This document shows, one piece after another, positions 50,603-61,480 of a DNA stretch of 64,000 nucleotides. How positions within the stretch are numbered: the first letter of the stretch is position 1; every line of letters begins with the position of its first letter. A program made the translations under genes and the position numbers. Under the pieces are notes generated by a model. It had not been told where the DNA came from. It saw only the letters and a program-made list of their open reading frames with translations, and ran no database searches. Location of the stretch: positions 1,488,001 to 1,552,000 of the forward strand of contig JAHYIO010000028.1 of NCBI GenBank assembly GCA_020543525.1, read 5' to 3'. The stretch is from Coriolopsis trogii (Eukaryota; Basidiomycota; Agaricomycetes; Polyporales; Polyporaceae).

Positions 50603-50990
50603 TGTGCGCAGCGTTGGGGGTGGGCAAACGAACGAACTCACGAGAGATCGGGGGTTAATATTGCTGGCGGGATCGGCATGGTGAGCGTTCTCCTGAGTGC
50701 CGGGGAGCTCGAGTACCGGCTGCGCGGGGATGTCGTGGACGCTGGGGGGGCGGGGCGGTGGAGGAGGGGAAATTTGCGAACGTGGGCGAGGAGCATGAAA
50801 TATACTTGCCGCCTCTCCTCCTGCCCTCAGCGCCCCCAGCCAGGGCCCCGTCCCGTCCCTCGCGCTCCGGGGCCGCAAGCCTGGACCGCACATCGCGCTA
50901 CAGCGTCAATCCCCACTTGTCTCCCACCACCACCCGTCGTTCTCCAACCGCGGTCAGGTTCGCTGAGAACCACCCAGACCGGGGTGCGAG
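50603..50990. promoter_or_regulatory. Bidirectional promoter between RKI1 and TFB5
   Basis: 388 bases separate the two divergent start codons, so both genes must share this region. It is GC-rich, with a polypurine stretch near 50745-50770 and AAATATA near 50798-50804 as the only TATA-like element. No other motif was recognised. Confidence 0.5.
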
Positions 50991-51347
50991 ATGAAGGCCA
51001 TAAAAGGTACGACGCGAGGAGTAGCTTGTCATGGCGCAACTCACGGCCACCGCTCGCAGGGATCCTTCTCACATGGTACGACGGCTCGCTGAGCCCATAC
51101 ACCGACTCGCACGGCCATCTGACCACAGCACAGTGATTCTGCGGTCAAGCAGATATTGCTCACGATGAACGAGAAACATAGTTTCATCATTGAAGATCTG
51201 GATGACCACCATGTCGTCATCAAGGCCGATGAGGAGTACAGGGTTCGGAGGGAGCTGGAAGCTGAGGTGCGTTCTTGACCCATCGAGCCTACTATTATGA
51301 TATGACCTTCCTCAAGCTGGAGAAGAACACGTATAGTCTGGAGTAAC
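50991..51347 (+). CDS. TFB5: TFIIH subunit Tfb5 (TTDA/GTF2H5), microexon gene
   Basis: Smallest subunit of the transcription/DNA-repair factor TFIIH; it pairs with Tfb2 and stabilises the complex. The gene is easily missed. Exons 50991-51006 (16 nt), 51060-51075 (16 nt), 51134-51266 and 51318-51347 join in phase to a 64-residue product: MKAIKGILLTCDSAVKQILL, TMNEKHSFIIEDLDDHHVVI, KADEEYRVRRELEAE and LEKNTYSLE. This matches the family's MxxAxKGxLxxCD start, the HxFIIEDLDxxH centre and the xLExNxY end, and the usual length of about 65-72. Two consecutive 16-nt exons are unusual. The splice sites all follow GT-AG. Function is from the family. Confidence 0.9.
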
Positions 51348-51780
51348 CACGGCGGAACCCATCGTGGGTCCGGTGTACATAGCGACCATTCCAATATCAT
51401 CTCACTGCTATCACATTCAGCAACGTTCGGGCGAATATATCGACGAACGTCTGCGGCTAGTCAAGCTTTCGGATTCCCACCGCATCGATACGCTCCAGCA
51501 CCAGTGAACACTGTTCGTAACCTGAGCCACAAAACTCGGAGGCTCCGGAACATATGATTGGTACAAGTCAGTAGGCTTCTGTTCAGTGAGGCTCCTCCGC
51601 CGGCGTAAGTGGGCCATTCCGGAAGCCGCTCGCAGCATCCGGCGCTTGTTAAACCTCAAACAACTTGTCTTCTTCCGTCTGTAGGTGAGTTGCCACCCTC
51701 CGTGTACCATCCTCATGGATGTCACCATGAGCATCTATTTGGCTATCATCTAGCATCTCATCGTGTACCCGTTTGCGGTC
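51348..51780. other. Intergenic region
   Basis: 430 bases between the Tfb5 stop and the APH-fold gene start, in tandem. No gene or motif recognised. Confidence 0.45.
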
Positions 51781-52850
51781 ATGTCCGCGGTGTCCGAAGA
51801 CGAAGTCAAGCGCATTATAGAGAAGCATCGCGGGGCATCCGCCACTATCGCGGAGTTGAAGCCGCTTCTCTCGCATGGCTTCGAGTAAGCTTTGGTTCTC
51901 GTCATCTTTATCTTGCGATCGGATGGTCTCAGCCACGCCGCAGTGCCTTTACAACCACACAGGCATACACCGTTCGTACAAACGATGATGCATCCTACAT
52001 ACTCAAGGTCACCCCACCCGTGTCTACCACCGCCACGGCATACAATCCCAACAGCCTGCAGACCGAGCACGCACTCCTAGGCCTGCTCGCATCTCAGACC
52101 GACATCCCGATTCCGACAGTCCACGCTCTAGACACATCACAAACCATCGTCCCATACACCTACCTCCTCCTCGCACACCCCGGCGGCATCACCCTCTCCC
52201 AAGCCCGCGCATCAGGTAAACTCTCGGCTCGCCAGCTCGCCATGCTCGACCTCCGCACGGGCGCCTACCTAAAGCAGCTGCACGAGCGCGTCCAGAACGA
52301 CTGGTTCGGGCTCCCGACGCAGGAGCGCGACGAGCTCTACAGCTGGCAGGAGGCGTTCACCCCCCTGCTCGAGGGCCTCCTCGAAGAAGCGCCCACGGCC
52401 GGGCTCGAGCTCCCGTACGACGACCTCCGGCGCGCGCTCTCCCGTGCGATCGGCTTCTTCCTCTTTGACGACTGCGAGGTGCCCTCGCTCGTGTCTTTCA
52501 CGGGCGACGACGGCGCGACGTATGTTGAGTTCGATCCCGACGCACCCGGTGGGGAGGACGCCGAGGTGCGGGTGACGGCGTTTGCGTCGTTTGGACATGC
52601 GCTGTGGGGAGATCCGCTGCTGGAGACGATGCTGATGGACCCGAGTGCGGCATTCGTGGAGGGCTACGGGAGCCAGCCGATTCTTTTCGCGCGGCAGAAG
52701 ACGAAGCGGCTGTGGTACACGCTCTTCCTCGCTCTGGTTGTTCTGGTGCAGGCTGACAGGCAGGGGTGGCGGGAAGACGAGAAGGTGGTGTGGGCGAGGG
52801 AGACGGCGGGGAAATGTGCGGTGGCCTTGAAGGACGCGCCGTGTTATTGA
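51781..52850 (+). CDS. APH-fold phosphotransferase-like protein, catalytic residues not evident
   Basis: ATG 51781 (MSAVSEDEVKRIIEKHRG), intron 51885-51943 restoring frame as SHGFDAFTTTQAYTVRTNDD, then one long exon to 52850; product about 336 residues. The layout follows the aminoglycoside phosphotransferase/choline kinase fold: ASYILKVTPP (ATP-binding Lys strand), EHALLGLLASQTDIPIPTVH, YTYLLLAHPGGITLSQA, LGAYLKQLH-like GAYLKQLHERVQNDWFGL, and a late ALWGDPLLETM. The Brenner-type HGDxxxxN loop is missing; the matching region reads LVSFTGDDGATYVEFDPDAP, and the later Asp motif reads VTAFASFGHALWGDP. It may therefore be an inactive or unusual member. Substrate unknown; these fungal APH-like genes are common and poorly studied. 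Confidence 0.65.
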
Positions 52851-53296
52851 TGACAGCGCGACGAGTCATATGCTTCGTATCCAGACAGTGAGCGTTTTGG
52901 CATCCAACCGCAAAATCCTTGTTTACCTCGCGTCCAGATGATTCGCTCGAAGTCTCACATTGTACGTATCGCTGACTGTCTACCAGAAGTGGATGAACTT
53001 AAGTGATGCTTAAAGTGTAACGCGATAACCTACCTCGGTTTCCAATTGCAATGACGATAGCGGTATTCGTCGGAAACGAGACTCAAAAGCCCAAACCCCC
53101 GATGACCTTACTGAACGCCTCAAGTTGACTGCATGGTCTCAAAGTCATGTTCCCTGTACATATGTACCGCAATGCACCCTCGTCGGTGGCCGGAAGACAA
53201 CAACAAAGAATAACTTATAATCATGAAACAATCACCTGAAAAGTAGTGTACATCCAGGTACATCGAAGCACCTCCACTCAGGCTCACAGAAATTGC
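52851..53296. other. Convergent intergenic region
   Basis: About 450 bases between the stops of the APH-like gene (plus) and the P450 (minus). Nothing recognised. Confidence 0.45.
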
Positions 53297-55699
53297 CTAC
53301 CGTGGCTCGAGCACGACAGGCAGCCTCCCCCTCGTCGTCACATAATAGTCCCGATACTCATCCTGGAACGCGCCCAAGCTCCACCCCTCGCCCTCCCGAA
53401 TCCGGATCCGGAACCGTTGCACGAGCGCGCACACGACCATGCGCAGCTCGAGCATCGCAAGGCTCTTGCCCGCGCAGTTCATCGGCCCGTACGAGAACGC
53501 GAGGAACGCGGACGGGTTGTGCGCCTCGACCGCGCCCGTGCCCGTCTTCCCGCTTCCCGTCGTCGTCGCTGACTTTGCGCCATCAGAGGCCGTCTGGGAG
53601 GACGCGGCGAGCGTCCAGCGGTCGGGCCAGAACGCCTCGGGCATCGGTGCAAAGTTGCGCGCGTCGCGGTGGATCGAGTGGATGTGCACCCAGAAGCTCG
53701 TCCCGGGCGGGAAGTACCTACAAGAGCGCAAGCCACGAAACAGAGGCGGGGGATAGGTCAGCGTCCGTCCGTCTCACTGCGCGGACCCAAGGGACGTTCA
53801 TTCACCTCGAGCCAGCGGTGATCCCCGGGCCCTCGCGCGGCACCTGGCGTTGAGTGCAGTTCGGTCCGGGCGGCATGAGCCGCAGCGCCTCGTTTCTGCA
53901 CGTCCGAGCGTCAGCACACGAGCGCAACAGCTTCTGGAGGGAGAGCGAAACGGCGCGGGGACGCACATCACCGCGTTCAAGTACGGCATCGCGCGGTGGT
54001 GCTTCGTGTCCACCGCGTCCTCGCCAGGCGGATAGAAGCTGTCGACCTCGGCCTCGAGCGCCGCGTACACGTCCGGGTGCGCGAGCAGGAGGCCGAACAG
54101 GTTCGTGAGCGCGCTAGCGACGGTGTCCGCGCCGGCCATGATCGCGAGGATACCGTCTTCGACGAGATGGTCGATTGGGGGCGGCGGCGTGTCCGCGAGG
54201 TCTTCGTTGTGCTGTCGCGTCGGTCATTCGTCAGCTGCCCCTCTCGGACGTGTTGCGCCGTGACTGCACGATACGACACAGTAGGAGGGTACGTACGAGG
54301 TAGTGGAAGAGGTCTTTGCGGACCGAATCCCGGCTCAGGCGCATCTTGGTCAGGTCCCGGCAGTGGTCGAGGATGGAGGTGATCGCGGCGGCGATGGGCG
54401 GGACATATCCCACGTAAATCCCGAGCCACGGGACGTGTCCGAGGAACGTCGAGATGCTGTTCGTACGATCGAGACCGGTTACTCTGACACTCGACACGCG
54501 CTGTGAGAGCGCAGGGCAACACACCTGAGAGCATCATCAAACGTAGCCCAGAAGTTCTGCTTGTCCGCTCCGCTGAGCAGCTCCGAGCCCCCACCGAATC
54601 TGCACACGAGTCCCCGTTACGGTGAGGAAGGAAGACCAACAGCAAGAGGTAAGGCGGACACTCACGCCATGTCCGACATGACGTCGTACCTGTCCACAGC
54701 GTACCGTCAGCACACGCCCCGGCGGACCAACTCCAAAGTCGCGACCCGAACGAGGACAACGCACGAGAAGAAGTTGAACCACTCTCTCAAGTCCGCCCGG
54801 CCCCCTTCCCTCGCCTCCAGCTTCCCGATCAGCTGCCGTGTCCGCGCCGCGACGAACTCCTCGTACCCCTTCACCGCGTTCGCGCCCAGCCCGCGCGTCC
54901 ACGTCCGCCGCCGCCTCAAGTGGTCCTCCGTCTCCTGCATCCCGATCATCGGCAGGTTCTGGTCCGACAGCCACCGGCCGACCATGTCTGCAGCAGCGAC
55001 CGCACACGGGCGTACCCACATTCAGTCCCGCCGTGCACCGCGCATATGGAGGGGGGCAAGGACGTACGAGGACCTTTGCCCGCGCCCGACGGACCGAGCA
55101 GCGCAGGCACCAGCGACGCGTCCCGGACAGACAGCTCATTCGGTCCTGCAACGCACCGACCACGCCCACCGTCAGCACCAGTCCCCGGCTGGACCAACGA
55201 CACGCACCGATCCGAACGACATCCCCGTACCGGTCGTGCAGACCCTTCACGTACCGGTACTGGTACCCAGGCAGACACCGGACTGCCATGTACAGCTTGG
55301 ACACCTTGGCGGCCCACGGGCCTGGGTACCGCGCGAGCGGGTGTGTCGGGGAGAGCCGGTAGGCGACGACGGAGAGGACGAGCGCGCCGAGGTAGGCTAC
55401 AAACGCGAGGCCCCATCGCCCGTCCGCTGTGGAGGTGGAGGTGGACGTGCGGAAGAGGAGCGCGGCGAGCGTCGGGGGGAGGGTGAGCAGCGACGCGTGA
55501 ACGAGCGGATTGTACGTCTCGTATCGGCGGAATGCCTGGTGGGCGATCTGGCAGAGACACGACGGACGGGCGGCACATATGCGTCAGATCTTGCTGGACG
55601 GAATCTGGAGGAGCATGACGGGTGGCGTCCACTTACCAGCCCAAGGAGCGCCGAAGCGCCGAGTAAGCCTGACTGCGGACCGAGGAGCGAAGTAGGCAT
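53297..55699 (-). CDS. Cytochrome P450 monooxygenase, full length
   Basis: Membrane-bound heme-thiolate monooxygenase. ATG 55699 (MPTSLLGPQSGLLGASALLG) begins a hydrophobic N-terminus with several helices (LAFVAYLGALVLSVVAYRLS), then the Pro hinge HPLARYPGPW. Later exons give YRYVKGLHDRYGDVVRIG, GPNELSVRDASLV, the C-helix HLRRRRTWTRG, FFSYDVMSDMAFGGGSEL, the I-helix MAGADTVASALTNLFGLLLA, the K-helix NEALRLMPP (ExxR) and the heme loop FSYGPMNCAGKSLA with the Cys ligand. All joins I tested are in phase, including a tiny exon YDVMSDMA. Layout resembles basidiomycete families such as CYP5037/CYP5150-like, but I cannot fix the family. Substrate unknown. The 5' half and upstream DNA recur at 61.8-64.0 kb. 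Confidence 0.9.
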
Positions 55700-56756
55700 G
55701 CTGCCCAGGGAGGGTGTAACGGGCGGAGGCGAAGATGGAGAACGAAGACAGAAAGCGGGAGGATGAGGGAGTGGAAGAGAGAGAGAGAGGGCCCCGGATC
55801 CGATCGGTGGACGGCAGACGGAGCACCTTATGTTTTGGACCGGAGGCAAGGCGGGCAATGCATACGACATAAGCGGGGCGCGAACATCACATGTCGCGCC
55901 CGGAAGAGCAAATAGCTGTTGATCATCTACGCAGTCGACCCCGTTTGACGGGAACGTACTCGCCCAGGCCATGCTCGACGCGCGCGCACTCTGAGACTCT
56001 GAGCATTTGTATTGTTTCCGGAGGCTCGTAGCCCATCAGCTTACTGTAAGTATGCTGTGCACCATGATCAGCGCTCTGGATCGTGTTGAACGGCCGGTGT
56101 TCCTCACCTGGGCTCAGTACATGACCTGAATCTCAAGAGACCCTCGGATAATGCAGTGAACGTATCTCGTTGCAGACAAGACAGCAGGATACCAAGGTCA
56201 AGTTTGAGATTAGACAAGAAGTGCCCTTCAGTCCTAGGCGTGACCAACCAACGCCGAGAGCGCCCCCAAACCTGTCTCCACCGACGGGTTAACGTGATGG
56301 TTGATATTCTCGAGATCGGCGATCAATCAGCTGCAGGCGTGGACGAACAAGAAGGCTGATATGTCACCTTTCATCTTGCCTGTAGGGGAGAAGCTGGGAG
56401 TTGCAAACGAACGCAGACGTGTTCCATGAGACGTCTGACCATAGATTTCCATCATCAGACATAAAAAAAACCCGTCGCGAGGAGCTGCAATGGTCCTGCT
56501 CTTTGGCTCGCATTACAAAAGCGAAATGGAGTAAAGAAGTCTACTGAATGCGATGAGCACTCACCTTCAAATTGGTGCCCGCTCTCATCTGACTTGCAGA
56601 GACCAAGGCGAGTCAATGAGTCACAGCCTATACCCGTGCTGCGCTGCATGCATCTTCAAGTACGCCCAAAGTTAGTACCGAGATACATTGATCACAGATA
56701 TAGTACAAATGAGCAAGAATGTTCTGTCCCTGACCAAGAGTTCGACGCCCGAGCGT
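54545..56756. repeat. Segmental duplication, copy 1
   Basis: These 2,212 bases, spanning the first exons of the P450 and the roughly 1 kb behind it, match 61789-64000 at a constant offset of 7,244. Only two differences were found, at 54593/61837 and near 54681/61925. The right limit is unknown because copy 2 runs off the window. Confidence 0.95.
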
Positions 56757-56760
56757 GCAT
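55700..56760. other. Intergenic: P450 promoter and cyclophilin 3' end
   Basis: 1.06 kb between the P450 start and the cyclophilin stop, both minus. No gene was recognised; small open frames on both strands lack domains. A GA-rich run lies at 55765-55790. Confidence 0.45.
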
Positions 56761-57590
56761 TCATACCGTCCCGCACCGAGCGATGAGGATGTCGGCCGAA
56801 GGCCTGTAGAGGATGTGATCTGACGCGTACGACTCGATCCTCCGGACGACGTCCATGCCGTGCACGACTTCGCCAAACACGACGTTCCGTTTGTCGCACC
56901 ATGGCGCGGGGACGGTCGTGATGAAGAACTGGTGAGATGCGCCAGAGGAGGATGCGCGCGAAGCCGACATCGAAGGCGATGACATCATGGACGAATCATC
57001 GCAGAACGGACAGACAGACCAAAGGCGGCAATCAGTCAACGTCAGTGGGGGCGATAGATGTGGAAAGGCGACAGACTTGGGAGGAGTTCGTATGGGGTCC
57101 GCGGTTAGCCATCGAGAGCAGCCCCGGACGATCGTGGTTGAGACGGAAGTTCTCGTCTGTAGCATGCGCAGACACATGCAGCGAGGCGGATGGATAGATG
57201 AGGAGGGCGTGTGTAGTGGAACGTGCGCAGGAGACATACCGGCAAACGTCGGACCGTAGATGGAACGACCAGTCGTTCCGTTACCCTGCACAATGTCCCC
57301 GCCCTGGACCATGAACTGGAGGGTTGGTGAGCGAGAGCCGCAAGCGCACAGATGTGCAGCATGACGCACCTGGGGAACGACGCGGTGAAAGTAGGAGTGG
57401 GCGTAGCCGTAGCCGTTCTCGCCTGTAGCCAGCTCGCGGAAATTGCGGGCGGTGATAGGGCAGATGCCGTCAAAGAGGTGGAAGACGATGCGACCTGCGG
57501 GAGTACCGTTGATGTCGACGTCAGGCTGGAGGTGTCGTGTGAGCACGCGGGGAGAAGAAAGCGGACTGGAGGATGCACCCACGAAGACAT
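56761..57590 (-). CDS. Cyclophilin-type peptidyl-prolyl isomerase
   Basis: Single-domain cytosolic cyclophilin of about 166 residues, catalysing cis-trans isomerisation of Xaa-Pro bonds. A first exon of only four codons (MSSW, 57590-57579) followed by a 53-base intron (57578-57526) joins in phase to PDVDINGTPAGRIVFHLFDG. Then come CPITARNFRELATGENGYGY, the active-site HRVVPQ-FMVQGGDIVQGNGT, DENFRLNHDRPGLLSMANRG, NSSQ-FFITTVPAPWCDKRNV and VFGEVVHGMDVVRRIE, ending ILIARCGTV. The catalytic Arg and Phe and the Trp that binds cyclosporin are present. The donor GTGCAT of the first intron is weak, so the start is less certain than the rest. Confidence 0.9.
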
Positions 57591-58240
57591 CTGGATGTGA
57601 TTGCTTGGTGGAACGCGAGTCAGGAGAGGAGCATGGCGAATTTGTGACGGAGGGCGAGAGGAGGCAGGAGGAGTGCGGGCGACATGGCAGGACGAGAGAC
57701 TATTCAGGCCTGGGCTGGGCTGCGAGGAGTTGAGAGGACGACGTCGGACGGGGGTTGCGATTGACTGGCACAGACTGAGACGCGGACTGGACGCGGACTC
57801 GGACGACTCGCTCAGCCGCTTATCTTATCTCTCCCGACCCGATCTGCTGCCGTCTGAGATCTGACCCCTGGCGCGCTGATCGGACGTCTGCCCTCTGTTT
57901 CTCGCCTGCCCGCCTCTCGAGCTCGCTCTGGTCACCCTCAACTCGCTCCCTGGACAGACTCGAGCCTGCCCACGCCTTGCCCGTCTCTCTCGCTGCCCCC
58001 ACACTGTCTCTCCCTGCTCGGCTCCTCCGCCTCCCGGCTCTGATCCCTACAACAGCTGTACCGGCTCGCTTCTGACGTGCACCTCTCGGCGCCGCTCATT
58101 TGCACCGCTTGACAAGTGCTCCCCGTCCGGAATTGAGTGTCCCGCCCTCTCGCCAATGTCAAGCACCCCGACAAGTTCATCAAGTACGCCTTTCTCGGTC
58201 CCTGCCGTGTTCATATGTTCGTCATCCATGCATTCCCACC

Positions 58241-58434
58241 CACCCGGTACTGGTAAGACCCTGCTGGGAGGATTCTGGCCCAAGTACGGACGTATCCTCC
58301 GCCTGTGTGGTCCGTGCTGCCCACGCTTACAGCGTTACCGTCGGCAGTCTCGACATGATACACCAGCAGCACATTCTACAACCCGTGACGTAAATGCACT
58401 ACCCCTTCACCCAGGTACTGGTAAGACCCTGCTG
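58241..58434 (+). repeat. Direct repeat encoding a P-loop-like GTGKTLL
   Basis: CACCCGGTACTGGTAAGACC plus CTGCTG at 58241-58266 recurs, with one extra A, at 58408-58434. Both copies would read PGTGKTLL on the plus strand, but no ATPase domain surrounds them. Flanks are weakly similar (ATGCA..CCC upstream of both). Confidence 0.6.
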
Positions 58435-59064
58435 AGAACACGCTAGCTACCACCGATGAAAAGAATCCACTCAGTACGTTCTACAGATCCAAGTGAGTCC
58501 TTTATTTGTGTACAACTTGCAAACTGATCTCACCATTAAGCGTTCTCGCTACCAACAGCCCCACGGCACCTTGATAAGTTCATCCTCGATGTGAATGGCA
58601 ACCGTCTGGGCATGACCAATGCAGCGGGCGCCACCTGAGCAGACAGCGCAGGACCAAATGAAGCAAATGCCCGTCCGCCGTTGCACCTCCCAGTCGTCAC
58701 TGCATCTGGCACCAACGTTGCGCATACGCACATCAACAACTCACCGTTTCTGCAACCCTGACAGCCTGCCTGTTGCATGGTTCTGTTGTCCTGTAACAAA
58801 GTGTGTCAGTGGCCTAGCGGAAGGTACGTAACGCATAGTACTTACCCATACTGTGCAATAGGGATTGCATGCCATCGTCAAACAAGCACGGCCAGGGGTG
58901 ATGCAGAGAAGAGAGGCTGTTAGAGATGAGTCCGAGTCGACATAAGCTAATAAGCGGGGGTTGTGTGCAGACAGACGACGTTGGGAGGCCAGGCTTTATG
59001 CCATGCCCGTGTCGGGTGCAAAGGCCGAGTATTCCAGAATCACGCAGGCAAACATAAACAGCGC

Positions 59065-59290
59065 CAATCCAGCGCTCCGCTCGCAATTTCGCTTGGTGGA
59101 CGCAGGGTCTTTGCCCGTGTCCGCTATGTCCGCCGTCTCTTCGGTACGTTTGCAATTACGTGTCAAGCAATGATCGGAGAAGAAATGTGTGTGAGTCAGG
59201 CTTCTCCCAGACGAGTCTGTCAGAGCACAAAGTTTGCTGTTGGATCTACCTGATGATTATGCGCATACGAGATGCAAGCCACTATAAGCA
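59065..59290. repeat. Diverged direct repeat, copy 1
   Basis: Matches 59445-59680 in an ordered series of blocks: GCGCTCCGCTCGCAATTTCG, GTGGACGCAGG, TCTTTGCCCG, CTCTTCGGTACGTTTG, and further on GTCTGTCAGAGCAC and CGAGATGCAAGC. It is clearly homologous but old, with many substitutions and indels. Confidence 0.6.
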
Positions 59291-59444
59291 CCATGGATGT
59301 ATAATGCCTGCTTCACCGCATAGTACTTATGCCCCAAACTTGTTCATCGAGCAGTTGACTTGATACATCGGACCGTTGCCATAGCACATGCCGGACAGGC
59401 AGCGGCTGAAGAACGTGTCAGAGCCCGCATCAAAGGATGCGCGC

Positions 59445-59680
59445 TCCGCTCACAATTTCGCCTAGTGGAGGCATGACTCTTGCCCGCTACCACAGTCTGC
59501 TGTCTTTGCCTTCTCCTCGGTACATTTGTAAGAGTAATGTGTCATGAGATGAAGTCATGCGTGCGAGTCTGCCTTGTGCGGCTCTGCCTGTTCATGTCAG
59601 TCTGATGCATTCTTCTGGAAGAAGCTGTCAGAGCACGGACTTCTAGATAGGAAGCTCCCGTGCAAACGAGACGCAAGCGA
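59445..59680. repeat. Diverged direct repeat, copy 2
   Basis: Counterpart of 59065-59290: GCGCTCCGCTCACAATTTCG, GTGGAGGCATG, CTCTTGCCCG, TCCTCGGTACATTTG, GCTGTCAGAGCAC, CGAGACGCAAGC. The tandem arrangement (about 380-base period) suggests an ancient local duplication. No coding frame is conserved between the copies. Confidence 0.6.
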
Positions 59681-60862
59681 ACTTCATCTAATTTTCTGAC
59701 AGCGGAGCCCGCACACATATGAGTTGAATATCACTGAAGCGTCGGAGAAGTCCAGTAATGCAGAGTGGTCTAGATACTGCTGGTCTGCCTTGATAGATCC
59801 AACTCCTGTCTGGTAGGCATGCTTGAGATTGTGTGTGAGGGTACACTCTGCAAGGCAACCACTGCCTAATTACAGCTGATTTCCCCTCTGCAATATTGTT
59901 TACACACAGTGGACTGGAGACTTTCCAGAAAGTGACAGGGGATACAATGTCAGCATCAACGGCTTGCTCACAACCGGGTGGCTGCCATGTCCGCAAAGCC
60001 TTAAATCATGCCGCCCAATGCTAGCCGACCATTTCCAATCATTTGCTCTGTGTGTAAAAATATCAAAGAGTTCAATATCAGCTGTGAAGACATCTTGTGC
60101 AGTGCATCTCCAAGTCAACTCATGTAAGTAGCATGAGACTGTGCTTCCCATCCAGATCGACAACTGAAGCACTGATCTTAAGGGTTTGAATGCTGTAACA
60201 ACTGTATACTTAGTAGCTGGGAGGACCTCCAGCCCGGTAAAGTCCCTGCTTGTATAGTTGCAATCTCGGTTTACCCACTAGAATCCAAGAATAACAAGCC
60301 CAGATGACAGAGAACTTCTAGGCTTTATGGAGTAACTTAGAGACACTACATCAGGAAACACAAAAATCTCTCAGGGCTCTTGACAGACTCCAACAGAGCC
60401 TGATGAGCCATGGAGAATCATGATCTTTGGTGATATATGTGAATCTCCCAGCAGACACCGAGAGATGCATTCTCTCAAGGGATCTGCCTGTCTCTCAAGG
60501 CACTCTCTCAGGAGTACCCTGGTAATATCTACTACAAGTCTTTGAATCAATCCTCCTTGGCAGTGATATAACTATGATCCTAATGAAATACTGCTGTGAG
60601 TTGGGCAAGTCCCGGAGAGTCCCTCAAGAGAATCTGTCTCCCTTGAGAGAATAGTAACTTACTCGTTACATCCCAGGATTTTTCTGAAATCGGGATCTCT
60701 ATAGAGAATAATGTGTTTCCTGATGGAGTCAGACATTTCAGATGCCTCCGGACGACCTTCAGACAGCTTCAGACAATTTGCTTCCAAGTCCAATCTCAGC
60801 ACTCGTACATATTTTCAGAGGCTCAGACTTCTCTTAAATTCCGTGGTTGGCCCTCTTACAAC

Positions 60863-61180
60863 TAGGGACTGGCGCGGGTATACCCGTGGGTGTCCAGGTC
60901 AAGACCCGTACCCGTACCTACGAAAAACCCGTACCTGCAAATCGGGTATGGGTTTCTTGTGGGTACCAAACACAACCACGGGTTCACGGGTTTGACCCAT
61001 ACATATGTCCTCAGAACTCATTCACAAAAGGCTTAAACGCCTGGAGGGGGGAATGAAACCCATACCCGCGCGGGTACGGGTTTTCATATGGGTCGGCCGA
61101 GAGGTACCCACACCTGTACCCATACGGGTACGGGTATCAAAACCCGCATGGGACTGACAGACCCGCGTTTTTCCCTACAA
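60863..61180. mobile_element. Candidate short non-autonomous hAT-like element rich in GGGTACCC
   Basis: About 318 bases packed with CGGGTA/TACCCG words and their inversions. The ends are inverted: left TAGGGACTGGCGCGGGTA, right (reverse complement) TTGTAGGGAAAAACGCGGGT, sharing TAGGGA and CGCGGGT. Flanks are CTTACAAC (60855-60862) and GTTACAAC (61181-61188), an 8-base near-identical pair, the target-site length of hAT elements. There is no transposase, so it would depend on a master copy elsewhere. The exact right end is unsure by about three bases. Confidence 0.55.
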
Positions 61181-61480
61181 GTTACAACAGGCCTACATTG
61201 CCACACATGACACGGACATTTTTCCCACGCAGTGCCAGCTCACACATTGCTGTCCACGCCCCAATGGGATTGGGATCCAATCAGATATGCATGCACAACG
61301 CCTCCGACAATGAGCAAGCTCATCTCAGGCATGCTGAAATGAGGCGCACCTCCAGACTTCAGACGCGGAGGGGAGTACCAATGGAGAGTCTGTCCTAGAG
61401 ACTCGGAGTCTGTCTCAGAAAATGTGCCCGGTGCAGGCCATTTCCAAAGCATGCATCCCAATGCATAGAGAGTAGCAGTC

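Larger units (their letters stand above)
57591..60862. other. Gene-poor, degenerate region
   Basis: About 3.3 kb with no recognised gene. It begins with the cyclophilin promoter (pyrimidine-rich, 57830-58060), then holds a short P-loop-coding repeat pair (58.24 and 58.41 kb), a diverged direct repeat (59.07 and 59.45 kb), and an AT-richer stretch (60.2-60.7 kb) with many copies of CTCTCAAGG-like sequence and its complement. Base composition and the frequency of stops differ from the gene-dense part, consistent with decayed mobile DNA. No transposase domain could be read. Confidence 0.5.

Noticed and set aside
54561..55766. 401-codon plus-strand open frame across the P450 5' half, repeated at 61805-63010
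   Set aside because: It is antisense to well-supported P450 exons, compositionally Arg/Pro/Thr biased, and its conservation in copy 2 is explained by the DNA duplication.
58536..58799. Minus-strand frame with VMPRRLPFTSRMNLSRC
   Set aside because: Considered as a transposon or helicase relic, but no second motif supports it.
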